From: Melieria omissa
Taxonomy: Eukaryota > Arthropoda > Insecta > Diptera > Ulidiidae
Length of the DNA stretch: 64,000 bases
Direction: 5' to 3'
Assembly (NCBI GenBank): GCA_963971225.1
Contig: OZ020267.1
Location: forward strand, 51,655,993-51,719,992
Shown piece by piece: positions 50,121-62,327 of the stretch. Position numbers and translations under genes: made by a program. The notes beneath the pieces are model-generated. The model ran no database searches. It saw nothing but the letters and a program-made list of their open reading frames with translations, and was not told where the DNA came from. Position 1 is the stretch's first letter. Each line of letters begins with the position of its first letter.

Positions 50121-53100
50121 AATCAGTTTTATTTTTTTTTGGTAACGAACCAATGGCGTCCACACTAAATGCATCGTCAATTGTATATATGACTTTAGTA
50201 TTTAATTGATCAAACCAAAAATCATCATTTGAAATAATTTCAATAAGAAAGGAAGCTGCAAATTCAAAAGATATCTACCTGAAAAGTGAAAATCTACAAA
50301 TACACAATTTGAAATAAATATTAAATTCACAAATTGAGAAGAATAAAACGGCTTCATAAACTTTTTACAACTCTCCTAGATTTGTTAAGCTTGCTTATAG
50401 TTAAAACACACCTACCTACTCGTATTTTTAATGCATAAAATATTTTACAATTACACAAAGTGTAAGAACGCTCAAAACCAGCACGAATATGGCAAACTCA
50501 CAATGTAACTACACTCTGTATCCCCTCAGACGACTATCGTATCATTTGGTCCAGATGAAAGCGAGTCGATTGCTTTTATTCGCCGAAGCGACAAATGTAA
50601 TGAATCATCAACGAAATATTTACAAGAAAAACAAAAGACAAAAAACAAGACATAAGAAACTGTAAAATGCTTTTAATGGCAGTAAACCGAATGCCAATCC
50701 TTTTGTCTAAAATGTCCTATTCTTCTAATTCAAATAATTGTAAACATTTTAGACGAGACGATTGTTGCATTTTTTCCAATTCTCTACTCGACACTCTACA
50801 AATCAGATTTGGAGTTGCAACCGAAAACTGTGTTATAATCAATCTCTTTGATAGATCTAAAATTATGTAATAATTATTAAAAAAATTCAAAAACAAAATC
50901 CTATACAAACAAAATCACACCAGCCAAAAGCAAATCGTCCAATACGAAATATGAACGAAACTAATCTTAAACTTAAAGCTATACAAACTAAACTAACTAC
51001 GTTAAATTGTCAAACAAAATTCAAATCAATAAAATTGTACAAACCAATTTGCTCCAATAACAAAAAACATTTGTGCTCCAATCATTTCAGAGGGGGGCAG
51101 CAGGGGAAAATGGTTGTGCCTTGCGATAGCTTTGCTATCAAGGAAGCATTAAAAGTGAGTATTTCAAACAGGATTTGATGCACTGCATCCTAAGCGGAAG
51201 TGGATCACATTGAACTCAAATTTACACAAATAAAAAAAATTAAATCTATATTATTTATTAGGAGACTTGAAACTATCTTAGCCGCGCATCCAGTCATCGC
51301 AATTTTAAGGATCTACCATTCGCTATTTCTAATAAACTAATCTAGCTTTGTTGTTTCGGGAAACAATAGTGACTCTGAAGTGGGTTAAAGAATATGTTGT
51401 AAAGCAAAATGAAAACATCAATAAGTTAAGAGTGATCGGATATGGACTTATGTGGGCCCGAAACTAAGATCACCTAAGGAATTTCAGGGTCGAACTTGGA
51501 CAATCACAGTTTGGTAATTAAACAAGTTTAAACTCTATAAATCGCTTAAGTTTTATTGGTACTACCAACTATAGACAATCTAGGTCTACTTTAAAACAAC
51601 CATAACCCCGTGAAGTCAAGAAGGCCGAATGCAGTCGGCGGGGAATAAAAACATTCTGCTCGACTTAGTCTTGCTGAGGAAGTTACCTGTTCACTGTATG
51701 ACACATCGGCTGATAAGTCCCTGATATGATGTTATATATATATTGAATTTTACAAAGAAAACAAACCACCTTGTTTCCGAAAAACCTGGTGGAAATGAAG
51801 ATCCTCATTTACCCCATCAGGGAAAGTCCTCCAGCATTTCCTCTAGGCAGTTCTTCCCGCATCGAACTTTAAAGCAGTAAATTTTAAAATTATTGAAGAG
51901 AACAAGGAGACACACACTAGATCAAAGTGTACTTTACCTGCCAAGTACTTGTCCTGCTTTCGTTAGGAAAACGATAATTTGCCTGGGTGAGTTCTTTTCT
52001 GACATCCTGGGGAATCTGGCCGGTAACACTATTTGCAGTCTACCTAGCTTGGTCAGACACTTCAAGTGGTTTTGTAGCAGGGAATATGAGTCCAACAAGT
52101 TTAGTATCACAATAGGCCTCTGTGGCCTACTTGTGTTCTCTTCGGAATAGCCACGAGTACTTACCTACCTCGCAATATTCCTTATGATAGATTCCTTCGT
52201 ATCTGCGAATGAGGACCGTGTTCAAAACTGTGCGACAATGCGTATTTGAGAAAGTGGCCCTATTCATAAGTGGGCCTATTCTATGTATAAAAATACTTTG
52301 GTAACTGCTCGGCGGAGATGAGCAATCAGATGCCATAACCCCGGGTATTACCCCAAGCAATCCGATCAAGCACTGCAACTAATGAATACATCTCGCATTA
52401 CAGAGATAGAGAGTTTCCGGAACGCACGACGCGATTACAGAATGGTCTCCTTGGAGAAATGTTCCCCAATACCTCTGACCCTTGGAAGGTTGAAGTCGTG
52501 TGCCCAAAAATTCTTCCTTTAAAATCCTGTCCCCTCATCTTTACATCCTTTCCCAATCAAAGTATAAGAAAGTATACTCTTTTCTAAGCAACACCTTTTA
52601 CAGAGCTGCTGTTATTGTCTTACATGAGTGTTTTACGATATCCCGAAAGACATAAAAAAAACATAAAACGATATCAAACTATTCAAATCTTTATGCTACG
52701 TGGTTGTGCTTGAAAAAATAATGCTCGGTCAACGTTTTTTCTGTAAACACTTACTAAAGTACAATCTAATTGCCGCAAGAGGTCAAGCACGCCCAAGAAC
52801 CTCAGTAATCCAGTTCAAAAACCCGAGACTTGTACGCATCAATGTGGCCAACATCGCTGTTTGCAAGAAAATCACAATTGGAAAAACTGTGAGTTTATGA
52901 ATGCTTACGAGTGGAAATAAGTGTGGAACATTTCCCTAACCACATTAACCTATTTTTTTCCTGACATTTGTGTATTTAATTTTATTTTTTGTAAAATGTG
53001 TACGGAGTTGGATAATTACTCCGCATTTCTTGAAGAGCACCTGACCCCAAAGTTAATCACGGTTTGCTTTGTTATAAACTTTAATTTTTTCGTCGCTAAC

Positions 53101-53136
53101 ATATTTCGCTCTGAAAATATCAAATTGCAGCAAACG
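50121..53136. other. No gene seen; possible repeat at 51.6-52.4 kb
   Basis: The 51600-52400 part is GC-richer and patchy, as in retroelement fragments, but I cannot assign it. The rest is AT-rich and unique-looking. Confidence 0.35.
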
Positions 53137-53140
53137 TTAA

Positions 53141-53346
53141 CCCTTTCGGGACGGAGTTTAATTTTGTAAATCAAAATATTCTTGGTAGAAAAGTTGTAAT
53201 GATCTCAAAGTTGGGGCTACAAAATTATGTACAAATGGGGATGTACAAATCGAATAAATATTTTGCCTGCCTTAAAAGATCTGAATAATTGCTTTGGGGA
53301 TCATTAAAAGCTTGGTTGGATGTATTAACCCAGTAGACCCGAAAAA
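53141..53346. mobile_element. piggyBac-type MITE, reversed copy
   Basis: Starts after TTAA (53137-53140) with CCCTTTCGGGACGGAGTTTA and ends near GTAGACCCGAAAA. The sequence matches the reverse of the copy at 19962. The right TTAA is decayed. Confidence 0.65.
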
Positions 53347-53945
53347 ACTAATGCGACTTTTATACATCAGATAACTCTGACGTCAGATAACTTCTAACTG
53401 AATTTCCGACTTTAAGTCAACTATGAAATCATTATATGACAAGTTTGTTAAATAAGCAGAAAATTGTTCAAGGATTTATTCGTAACTATGTAGGTAGGAA
53501 CCTCACTATGAACATCTGAATCATTAATAAAAGGATATTTTTGTTAATATTTGAGTTCATATTTCCACATTAAACATTTTTTCCTATGAACGATACAAAC
53601 TTCAATCCGACAAAGATCATTAGTGATTTCACTTTAATTTTTTTGTGCCCTTCGTATTAATTTTTGTCATTTTTTTACATTAAACCATAATATCTGTGGT
53701 CATATGGAAGAGTAGCTTAAATCGAAAATTTAAGTTTTGAAGTATCTTCAATTCGGTTAAATCTTTCTTGTTCTTAACATATTGGTTGTAAGTTTATTAG
53801 AGAAGAAAGGTGAAAGTTTTGAAAAAGGATTCGTAAACAGAGACGATTTGACACCCTTCTACTTAAGTGCTTTTTCTATACTGAAATTTGTGTTTTAGAG
53901 GATCTCAAGTAATGTAAGCGCTTCTATTGAATTAAAAACTAAATA

Positions 53946-54203
53946 TTTGTGGCATTTTGACAAAACAACCTAAATCTAATTTTCAAAATGTTCAGGAGAG
54001 CGAAACAACTGATGAGGTGCAGACCAAATCTCATACAAAACTCGAGAAAAGTTGAAATTATACACGTCATATCTCTGTAACTAAATGTCATAGAAACAAA
54101 CCGATTACATCAATAGAAGCGTATTTAAATTGTTTCTTTATGATTAAAAAAACTGGAAATTTGACTTAAGTCGACTTAAGTGCTTTTGTCAAAATTCCAC
54201 AGA
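53946..54203. mobile_element. 258-bp MITE, copy 2
   Basis: Same orientation, length, TA flanks and inverted ends as the copy at 19360, including the ACTTAAGTCGACTTAAGT palindrome. The left terminus starts TTTGTGG instead of TCTGTGC. High similarity over the whole length implies fairly recent spread. Confidence 0.85.
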
Positions 54204-54758
54204 TATGTATTGCGGATTTTTTAGTAAACATAAAACTTTTTTAAGCATAAGACAACATTTTTCAAAGTGAACTTTTCTACAGTTTAGGTTAATTTACGTT
54301 TTATGGTTTTAAGATGCACATAAGATGTTCTGACCAATGCATTGTTGTTTCAAAAGACTTAAGCTGAAAAGTAAACGCACATAGTATTGTTCAAGAATAG
54401 GATTTTTCAAAACGGAACATATACACTTAAGCGCCCTTACATCTATAAAGCTCCAATTACAAAAGCTCAATTTTTTCTTATGTCGGTTTAAGCTACTTTT
54501 CCATATGACCACAATAATAATACTTCTAATACTTCTATTAATGTTGCTAGTAAAAATACAAAAACTGTTTCAATTACAATAATGAGAAAATAATTACGTT
54601 TATATCGTCTAATAAATAATGTTTGCTCGTACATTAAATGGAAATCACTTAACATTTCGCGTCGATATGTACCAAACTCACAGCAACTCATTTCCAGTTA
54701 AACCTAAACAGATTCCATTTGTTCATTACATTTATAAAAACGTTTTACAAACATTGAA
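54204..54758. other. Upstream of the DUF1091 gene
   Basis: AT-rich and non-coding. A TATAAAA at 54733 is too close to the ATG (54759) to be its TATA box. Confidence 0.5.
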
Positions 54759-55455
54759 ATGCAATTTTTATTGAATTTTATTTTGTGGTGTTGGTGCATG
54801 CAACAAGCGGTGGCTTGGGTAACTTTGAGTTGGTGGAATAAGCTGCGCTGCAATTGAAGGTGATTGTTGTTTCCGAAATTTCAGCGCTCCTTCACTTTTC
54901 GCATACTTGGCGTTAGATGTACACAAGGGCCCAGCAATCTTTCCTTCTTCAACTGTTCAGTGTCGAGTGTCGGTAGTCGTAAAGATCGCCTGTCGTTCCA
55001 CATGAAATTTGCGAATGACATTGAAGAGCCCAGGTTGGACATTTTAATTACGGTCTTGCGTGCCAATCAACTGGACTTTGTACTGTTCAACGTCACCGAT
55101 TTCGATGGCTGTAAATTTCTCGAAAGCACGGGCTCTTTTAACATATTGCAAATACTGCGGAAAGAGTTTGAAAAATTCGCCGAAATGCCAAACCAGTGCC
55201 CGGTGCGAAAGGTATGGCTGCAATAAACACACGGCAACCAGAATTTGTTAGTTTTTGTGTATATAACAGGACACGGAAATTCATCTGAAGGACTTTACCA
55301 TGGATCCGGAGGACTTCCCACCCTATGTGCCCCACGTGGGATTCAGCGCCTTCGTTCAAATGCGCGAACGTCTGACGCAAGTGTTTGAAATGTCCGTGAG
55401 TGGCAGAGTTGAGCCTAAAAATCGTGGCACAAAGTTCAGTAGGCGGCCACAATAA
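54759..55455 (+). CDS. Secreted DUF1091 (MD-2-related-like) protein, three exons
   Basis: Small fly-type secreted protein of about 190 aa. Exons: 54759-54818, 54885-55211 and 55270-55455, joined by introns of 66 and 58 bp with GT/AG ends, all in phase 0. Exon 1 encodes a 20-residue hydrophobic signal peptide ending in Ala-Val-Ala-Trp. Exon 2 carries the family signature: a hydrophobic beta-strand stretch, VLFNVTDFDGCKFL, then a helix leading to NQCPV. Cysteines at VRC, FNC, DGC and QCP fit the conserved disulfides. Exon 3 has the typical KDFTMDPEDFPPYVP tail. A polyadenylation signal AATAAA lies at 55473-55478, just after the stop. DUF1091 proteins belong to the ML lipid-binding-like fold and form large, fast-evolving fly families; the ligand cannot be told from sequence. 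The gene ends 570 bp from the end of DLST (convergent). The start is chosen because the ATG opens a good signal peptide. Confidence 0.85.
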
Positions 55456-56023
55456 GATCAGAACGTGAAGTCAATAAAACGGTTGGCGTTTTTTTTTTCA
55501 ATTTCCTTTAATATCATTTCATTCGTAAGCACCTCAATTTTAGATAGTAATCTACGTATGTTCGTTTTTGTACCAAAGCTCTGATACGTGATGTTGCTTA
55601 CTACTCAATAATACATGGTTGAAATCTCTAGATGATTGGCATATGGCTCACGTGCACAAGATCGGAACATGAAAACCTACGTACGACAGCAATTTAAGTT
55701 AACACTGCAATTTCTTGCTGCTATATTACGCATTTAAAGCAAACAACCACGAATAAATTTTCGAAACATATTGAACTAAACATAATTGAAACATAATTAA
55801 ATTTTGCGACAACTAATGTTCGTTTATGAAGGAAAGACTTTTCTGTCGGTGTGTCTCTTTTCAAGACCTTGATTAAAATCATTTAAATAAATAAAAGGTT
55901 TAAAGTAAGAGTTTTTACAATTACATTGCGTACAAAGACCACGTTCTTCGTAGTTCCTCTGAATTTTCAATATTTTCACGTGGTTTATGATTTTGTGTTG
56001 TGGTAGTTGGTTTTGTATTCCAT
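55456..56023. other. Convergent intergenic gap
   Basis: Holds the AATAAA of the DUF1091 gene and the presumed 3' UTR of DLST. Nothing else recognised. Confidence 0.6.
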
Positions 56024-59000
56024 TTACAGTCCGGCGAGCATGATTCTAGGATCTTCAACGGCAGCCTTAATTTTACGCAAGAATAACACAGCCTCACGTC
56101 CATCAATCAGTCGATGATCGTATGTGAGAGCCACGTACATCATGGGACGCACAACAACCTAAAAATGTTATTGACAGTTTTTCATTTATCCAATTAGCTT
56201 CAGACACATTGCGCTGCGTTCTACTCACTTGTCCCTTGATAGCGATCGGACGCTCAAAGATGCCGTGCATGCCCAGAATGGCAGCTTGTGGTGGATTAAT
56301 AATCGGTGTGCCCATCAGCGAGCCAAACACACCTCCGTTGCTGATTGTGAAAGTGCCACCGTCCATGTCCTCCACAGTAATAGCATTCTTCTTGGCTTTG
56401 TCACCAAGCACGGCCATTGCAATTTCAATGTCTGCGTAATTCATGCTCTCCACATTTCGTATGACGGGTACAACCAGACCCTTCGGAGTGGCAACAGCCA
56501 CCGAGATGTCCACATAGTCACGATACACAATTTCCTACAACAAAAAATTATCGATTATTACGAGTACTGCAATGAACGGATAAATCTATATCAATTAATA
56601 TATATGAGTTATTATGGAGTTTATTATGGAGTTCATTAACATTCTAAATAATTAATTTGAGCCCACAAGTTATTCATTATGCGTTACTTTTATGTACATT
56701 AGCCTCATATCAAATTGTATCGATAGAAAACTTGCATAGGCGCCGCATGGCCATAAATAATGAAGCTGTATTAGCAAGCAAAGTAAATGAAGCAAATGAA
56801 AAACGTGATCAAATCACATGTATCTAATGACGCAAGCACGCATACGCACACTTGCACAAACACACAAACAATTCAACTGAAATTCAATTTGTGGTTTTTG
56901 GCGTCTGGTCGATTTGGCGGAATCTAAATTGTTAAACAAGCAAACAGATAATCAGTTTCTTTTAAATGCTTTACATAAGCGTTGAGAGTAACGTACAGAT
57001 TAGTCGTCGTGAAACGCACGCAGCCGGTAAGAGAGAAACCGAAAATGTTCTCTCGGTCAATAAGAACATGAATCGCTCACAAGCAATTGCGGGCATACTC
57101 GCGTACTGATAATGAAAAATATAAAAGGCGGCATTGAATGCCGACAGAAATCTCAACCAACGAACAAAAGAGGCGCGACTATACATAAACTAATTCACAC
57201 CTTCCATTTCGGAATTCGTAGATTATTGAATTTCACTCTATGCATAGTCCGTGCAATGACTAATCTATTATTTCGTTTATTTTAGCTATAATCTTTGATC
57301 TTTAGTACTGGAAAAAAACAATTATTCTGAAGTCATTTCGATACGTTGTTGCTATTTGAGATAACAGCAACTTATCATGTGCACAATAGCAACCACACTC
57401 TTCTGCCCTGATAAGCGGTTTTGTATTTTGGCAAAACAGAAAAGAGAAGAATTATTGGCTCCCACTTACTTGTCCATCAATAACTGCATTGACAACGGGT
57501 TGATCCTGCAGCGCATAGGCTGACGCCTTTGAGAATATGGACATGAAGCCGATCTTAATACCGTACTTCTTCTGGAAAGCCTCCAGGTTTGCCTTACGGA
57601 ATTCCATCGCGGCACTGCAACCAAAGACAATTAGATTAATACAGTCAATGGGGCCTGAACTACAGGCGCAGCGCGGCACTCACCTCATATCGATTTCATT
57701 GAAAGTTGTCAACATTGCGTTGACGTTCTGTGCATCCTTCAAGCGCGAGGCAATCTTTAGGCGCATGCGATTCATCTTCACGCGCTGCTCGGTGCGTGTG
57801 CCGGTTATTTGACGTGCATAATCAGCTGGCGGTATCTTGACTTTCGCATCTGTCAAATTTGGCGGACGCACAGCAGCGGCGGGAATCTGCGCAGCTGGTC
57901 CGGCTGGCTTGGCAGGCGGTGGCGGAGGTCGAGCTGCCGGTGGTGGTGGTGGAGGCTGGGCAGCCGCTGCTGGTGGTGGCGGTGGCTTGGCGGCGGCTGG
58001 TGCTGCGGCTGGTGCTGCCGCTGGCTTCGGAGCAGCTGGGGCTGGTGTCGGCGCAGGTGGTGGGGCTGCAGCAGCCTTCGCTCCACCCTTTGTTGAAGTG
58101 CCCTCAGCCTTCTCAAGTGCAAATAGCGGCTGATTGGATTTTACCGCACTACCATCAGCTACCAGAATCTCTCGGATAATACCGCCAAAAGGCGCCGACA
58201 CGGTGACGGCCGTTTTGTCGGTCTCAATCTCCATGACCACCTCATCAGCAGCTACATAATCGCCTACTTTGCATGTAAATCTGAAATAAATTAATCGACC
58301 TCATGAGCTGCTCTTTCAAACACGATATAAACACCGAACAGAAAACCTAACACAAGATTGTAAAGCTAGACACCTGAATAGTTTACTACTGGGTTTATAA
58401 AGATCTATCGAGCGCTTTACCCAATGCTTGTGCAAAATTTTGTATAAAAATTATTCCAGAATACCGAATAGTCGCATGATAGCAAATGGATGGCTACGGA
58501 ATCCTAGAATGTTGCACATATACGAATGTATTCACGTACATTCAATCATACTGATTTTTTACTCTTATAAGGTTATAAGCACTAACCATTACACAGCAAT
58601 AAGGTTTGCAAGTTTTGATTTAAGACTCACTTGCAGTTTATATTTCTTGCGTTATGTAAATGTTTGTATCTTTGAAGCAACAAACAAAACTAAACATTAG
58701 TACTGCCATGGCTAAGCTAGTCAATGTTGTGTATAGCTTCGTTTATCTTCCAATCACATGCAAAGCTGTCAGAATAGCACAATTAGTTGTGATATATTAA
58801 GTCAAGGCTTGTTTAAAGCAAATAAATACACGCACACACCCACCAACAAGTTAATGCAGCTTGTGAAAAATGTCAAAAAAAATTAGTAGCTAGCTGGAAA
58901 TTTTTACTAAAAAGCAAGAAACCGCACCCGAAATGGTGCGTGTCACCCCACCCCCTTCCTACTGCACACTCAAACCATTGACCTACTTACTTCACATCAC

Positions 59001-59695
59001 CTTCCGTCACAGATTCAGGAAAAGTGGGCGCTTTTACCACTTCTTTTTGCCACAGATTGGACGTGGTGTGAATACGACGCCAGCCAAAGCTGCCAAGTGT
59101 CCTGCAAGAAACGAGTTACATCAAAACAACTCATATCAACTGATGAACTACAACCGCAGCGCACTTTTGCTCTTGCGCTTCCGGTGGCCACACCTACCGT
59201 AGCGGGGCGTTGCAACCAGGCGCGGCGAGCGCATCGCTACCCTGCAGCGTCTGCGCTTGCACCGCGGTCGAAAGTCTGGAGAAACACCGACCCAAAGCAG
59301 CTGGTTTAACCTAAAAAACAAGCCAGCAAACACTCATCACGTCGTTACGAAAAAATCAATGATTGCACAACACGGCACGGTGGCAACGTCACGTGAGTCA
59401 CACTGCGGCTCGAGGCTCACGGACTGTGTCCAGCACTCGCTTCCATAGCCTTGCCGTTCACTTTGTATTTGGTTTTTTTAATTTTTTTGACAGCATTACA
59501 TAATCGCTGCTTGGGCAGACGTTCTGTTGTGGAGCTTCGCAGTGGACTCCCGCACAGCTGCTGATACAGTCGCGGACAAGGCGACGGGCGAGCGCTACCT
59601 GTCACACTTACTTCTTGGCTGCGCGCAGCTTGCACACCCAGATTGAGCACACTACGCGGCAAACGCCGCGTCGTCATCGAGATTAAGCCGGACAT
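56024..59695 (-). CDS. DLST: Dihydrolipoyllysine succinyltransferase, E2 of 2-oxoglutarate dehydrogenase
   Basis: Mitochondrial E2 core enzyme of the 2-oxoglutarate dehydrogenase complex (TCA cycle); it moves the succinyl group from E1 to CoA on a lipoyl arm. Seven exons on the minus strand: 59612-59695, 59198 to about 59250, 58991-59101, 57684-58280, 57470-57614, 56229-56534 and 56024-56158; the introns have GT/AG ends and most phases agree. The product is about 476 aa, usual for the family. In order: a basic, Arg/Ser-rich presequence; a lipoyl domain (about 67-140) with the lipoyl lysine in EIETDKT near residue 105; a long Pro/Ala linker; a catalytic domain ending in YDHRLIDG with the active-site His and Asp in the last exon. 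No E3-binding domain is evident, as expected for animal E2o. The exon 1/2 junction is uncertain: in-frame acceptors exist at 59250 and 59241, whereas the strongest acceptor (59275) breaks phase. The start is the first ATG of exon 1. Confidence 0.93.
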
Positions 59696-60129
59696 GATAG
59701 TCGATTCGATTCAAGTGGACGTCTCACTTGCGATCTTTTTGAATTTCGTTTACAAGTGAATGTAAATTTTCGTTCTGCTTTCGAGCTACCACGTCGCGGC
59801 AGCGGACGAACGTTTCGGAACCAATATGAGCGAAAGGGAATAAACGTTCGGCTTTTCCTTTATTCGTATTCGTTGCCAAATGTCAGAGCAGGGTTGCAGA
59901 ATTTGAAAATTGTATTTCATGATAATGGGAGTGATAAGAAGCGTTTTTGTGTTTTTCGCAACATATATGAATAAGTTCTTCACAAATCAAATTGTTATAT
60001 CTTACTTTTGCATACAACACGTAACGTATGGAGTCGATTGGTCAAATAATATCGTTGAAAATAAATGCAACATAATCGTTAACGTATGGCGATTTTGAAA
60101 ACCACCCTGTGTTCATGATGCAGTTAACT
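59696..60129. other. DLST upstream region
   Basis: Contains the 5' UTR and promoter of DLST. No TATA box at the expected distance; likely a TATA-less housekeeping promoter. Confidence 0.4.
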
Positions 60130-60474
60130 ACAAACACATAGTCCACTGCAGCGACACGACTGCAGCTCTCTTTAGAATCAGAATGTTCGTTCGGTTATTT
60201 TTACGACTGCACGTCTACACGAACACTAAACACATATTAAGCTGTTGTTAAACATAGCATTCTCCATTACTTATGCCACAAGACCAAAGCAATTGACGTC
60301 ACTGCTTCAAAACAGATATTTTTAATGGGATGTTTCTTACTTGTTCGGTTTGTTTTGAACAACAATTAAAATTTGTTTGGCATTTCAGTAAAAAAATAAT
60401 ACATAGTTCTAAAAATTAATAAAATAAATCGACGGTCGACGGACGTGTCGCGGCCGCTTTGAATGTGTTTAGGC
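60130..60474. mobile_element. Inverted-repeat MITE family A, copy 2
   Basis: About 345 bp, diverged and shorter than the copy at 4118, keeping the AACACATAG, CAGCGACACGACTGCA and reversed GTGTCGCGGCCGC, GAATGTGTTTAGG end pieces. It is non-coding and sits upstream of DLST, between the two mitochondrial genes. Confidence 0.5.
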
Positions 60475-60578
60475 CATAACAACGAATAACCACAAAAATT
60501 GGCGTACGAAAAATGACAGTTGTCGTCTTATGTTCTCATTGAACAGGGTGATCCGCTGCAGTTTAAATTTTGGACTTA

Positions 60579-60958
60579 CTGTGAAACCTAAATTGGAGCG
60601 TTAACCGTTGCGTTTTCTGACGCAACGCTCTCGCTCAGTACGGCATACCGAAATTGAAGCGTTGCGTTGGGATTGTCAAAATCATGAAGTCAAAACAAAT
60701 GACAAAAAAATATCTGCTTAGTTGCCAAAAAACAACAATTTATTATTATTTTGCAAAACTTAGCTCTTATTTGAATAAATTCCTCAAAATTTAAATCAAA
60801 TCAAATATAAATTACAGGCGTTTTTGTTATACGCAGCCAACTTCAACCGCTAACGCCTTGTCAAAATTGGAAATGCGCAGCGTCACAGCGTTTCAATTGC
60901 GGTTTCCCAGCAATTTTGACAGTTGCTTGCCGCTGACGCTCCAATTTAGGTATGACTG
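60579..60958. mobile_element. MITE with TTA duplication, Harbinger-like
   Basis: 380 bp flanked by TTA (60576-60578 and 60959-60961). The inverted ends share ACCTAAATTGGAGCG close to each terminus. Inside there are further inverted GCGTTGCG/CGCAACGC words. It has no coding capacity. The superfamily call rests on the 3-bp TTA duplication. Confidence 0.65.
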
Positions 60959-60959
60959 T

Positions 60960-62327
60960 TAACTGTAGATCGTCAGAGTTCACAAGTTTCAACAAATTAA
61001 TTTTTTTAACAAAAAAAAAAGGGTACAAGGTAGTTGCAAATGTTTGTTTCATACATCATATTTGAAATACAATATCGCTCGCAATATTTATTTCTTTCTA
61101 TTTTATTTTGAATCTTCTAACGTTCAAAATGCAACCATGGGGGCAAACATTCGTGCTGCGAATAAAATTTGCATTCTGTTGGTGTACACAATCAACAAAT
61201 TTTCGATAAGACTTTTTGTACCAAGTTTACGTTGTTTCTTATATCATATGCTGATATTTTATATTAGGTCTAGTTAGGCCCGGATATTTTGTATCCGGAA
61301 ATTTATACAAATTTTTACTGGAATTCGTCTCTTGCAACGGGAGAGCAACTGAGAGCTTATACTGAAAGTTCATTTTGTGATATCGGCATAAGTAGCAAAG
61401 CGAACCTTCACGAAAAATTAAGTTGGTATGCTCATGCATCTACGATCTACAAATTTAGCACGGGAAACGCCTCCAAAAGGCATGGATTGGGGTTAAAGAT
61501 CAAATATTTTATCAAAAAAACTCAATCAATTTTTTAATTTAGTTACACGATATGGTTTCCAAACAACAGTTCTTTTTCATGACTTTCTACTGATGTACAG
61601 CAATAGATACGTGATATGTTCGAAGTTTTAAGCGAAACATTTTTTTATACAAATTATTTTTTCTGGACTTTCCTTCTTTTTCATGAATTTCTACTGATGT
61701 ACAGCATTAGATACGTGATATGTTCTAATAAGAAGTTTTAAGTCTTATAACATTTTTCATTTTTCGAAACAAAATCCATTTTTGAGGTGTGATAAGAAAA
61801 ATGAGAAAAAATTACCATATTTGAAAGATTTGTATAAACACTTTTTTTCGCTTAAAACTTCTTATAAGTAAATGCATGAAAAATACCTTTCGTTTGATAC
61901 CCCGTCGTGTTAATCAGTTAGAAAATAAGTGCGTTTGTTTTTGTAAAAACTTTGAACGCCTTTTGTAGGCGTTTCCAAGGAAGAATTGTTAGTTTGGTAG
62001 ATTTAAGGAAGTAAGCTTTATATAGCCCAATTTTCCGTTCATGAGGGTACGCTATACTTCATTTGTACACAATATTCAACTCCTAATAATTTAATATTTA
62101 CAGATTCGAAGTGAATGTGTTTGAACTACTAATTCCTGTAGGCTGCACCTAACTGTGAACCACTAAACACAGCCAATGCGTGCAGCTGTTTTTGTCGTTC
62201 TGACAATTTGTCTTATTACGAAACCGCGCGCAATATTGAGAAAAGGCGGAAAATGTTTATTTTCTAGAAGAAAACGTGATTTGAAGACAATCGGGAGTAG
62301 CCAAACAGCACAGACGACAACTGAATT
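60960..62327. other. Upstream of UQCC2-like exon
   Basis: AT-rich with the direct repeat at 61565-61730. The last 200 bp are GC-richer and probably hold the promoter and leader. Confidence 0.4.
61565..61730. repeat. Direct repeat, ~105-bp spacing
   Basis: TTCTACTGATGTACAGCA followed by TAGATACGTGATATGTTC occurs at about 61585 and 61690. Reversed ACTTCTTATAAG-type words at 61728 and 61850 suggest a decayed inverted-repeat element. Confidence 0.5.

Noticed and set aside
51893..52378. Two 83-85-codon ORFs on opposite strands
   Set aside because: No recognisable motif; patchy composition suggests retroelement debris but I could not match a family.
54733..54740. TATAAAAA upstream of the DUF1091 ATG
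   Set aside because: The expected start site would fall at or after the ATG, so it cannot serve this start codon.
57837..58133. Glycine/alanine-rich and tryptophan-rich frames on the + strand
   Set aside because: Antisense shadows of the Pro/Ala linker of DLST.
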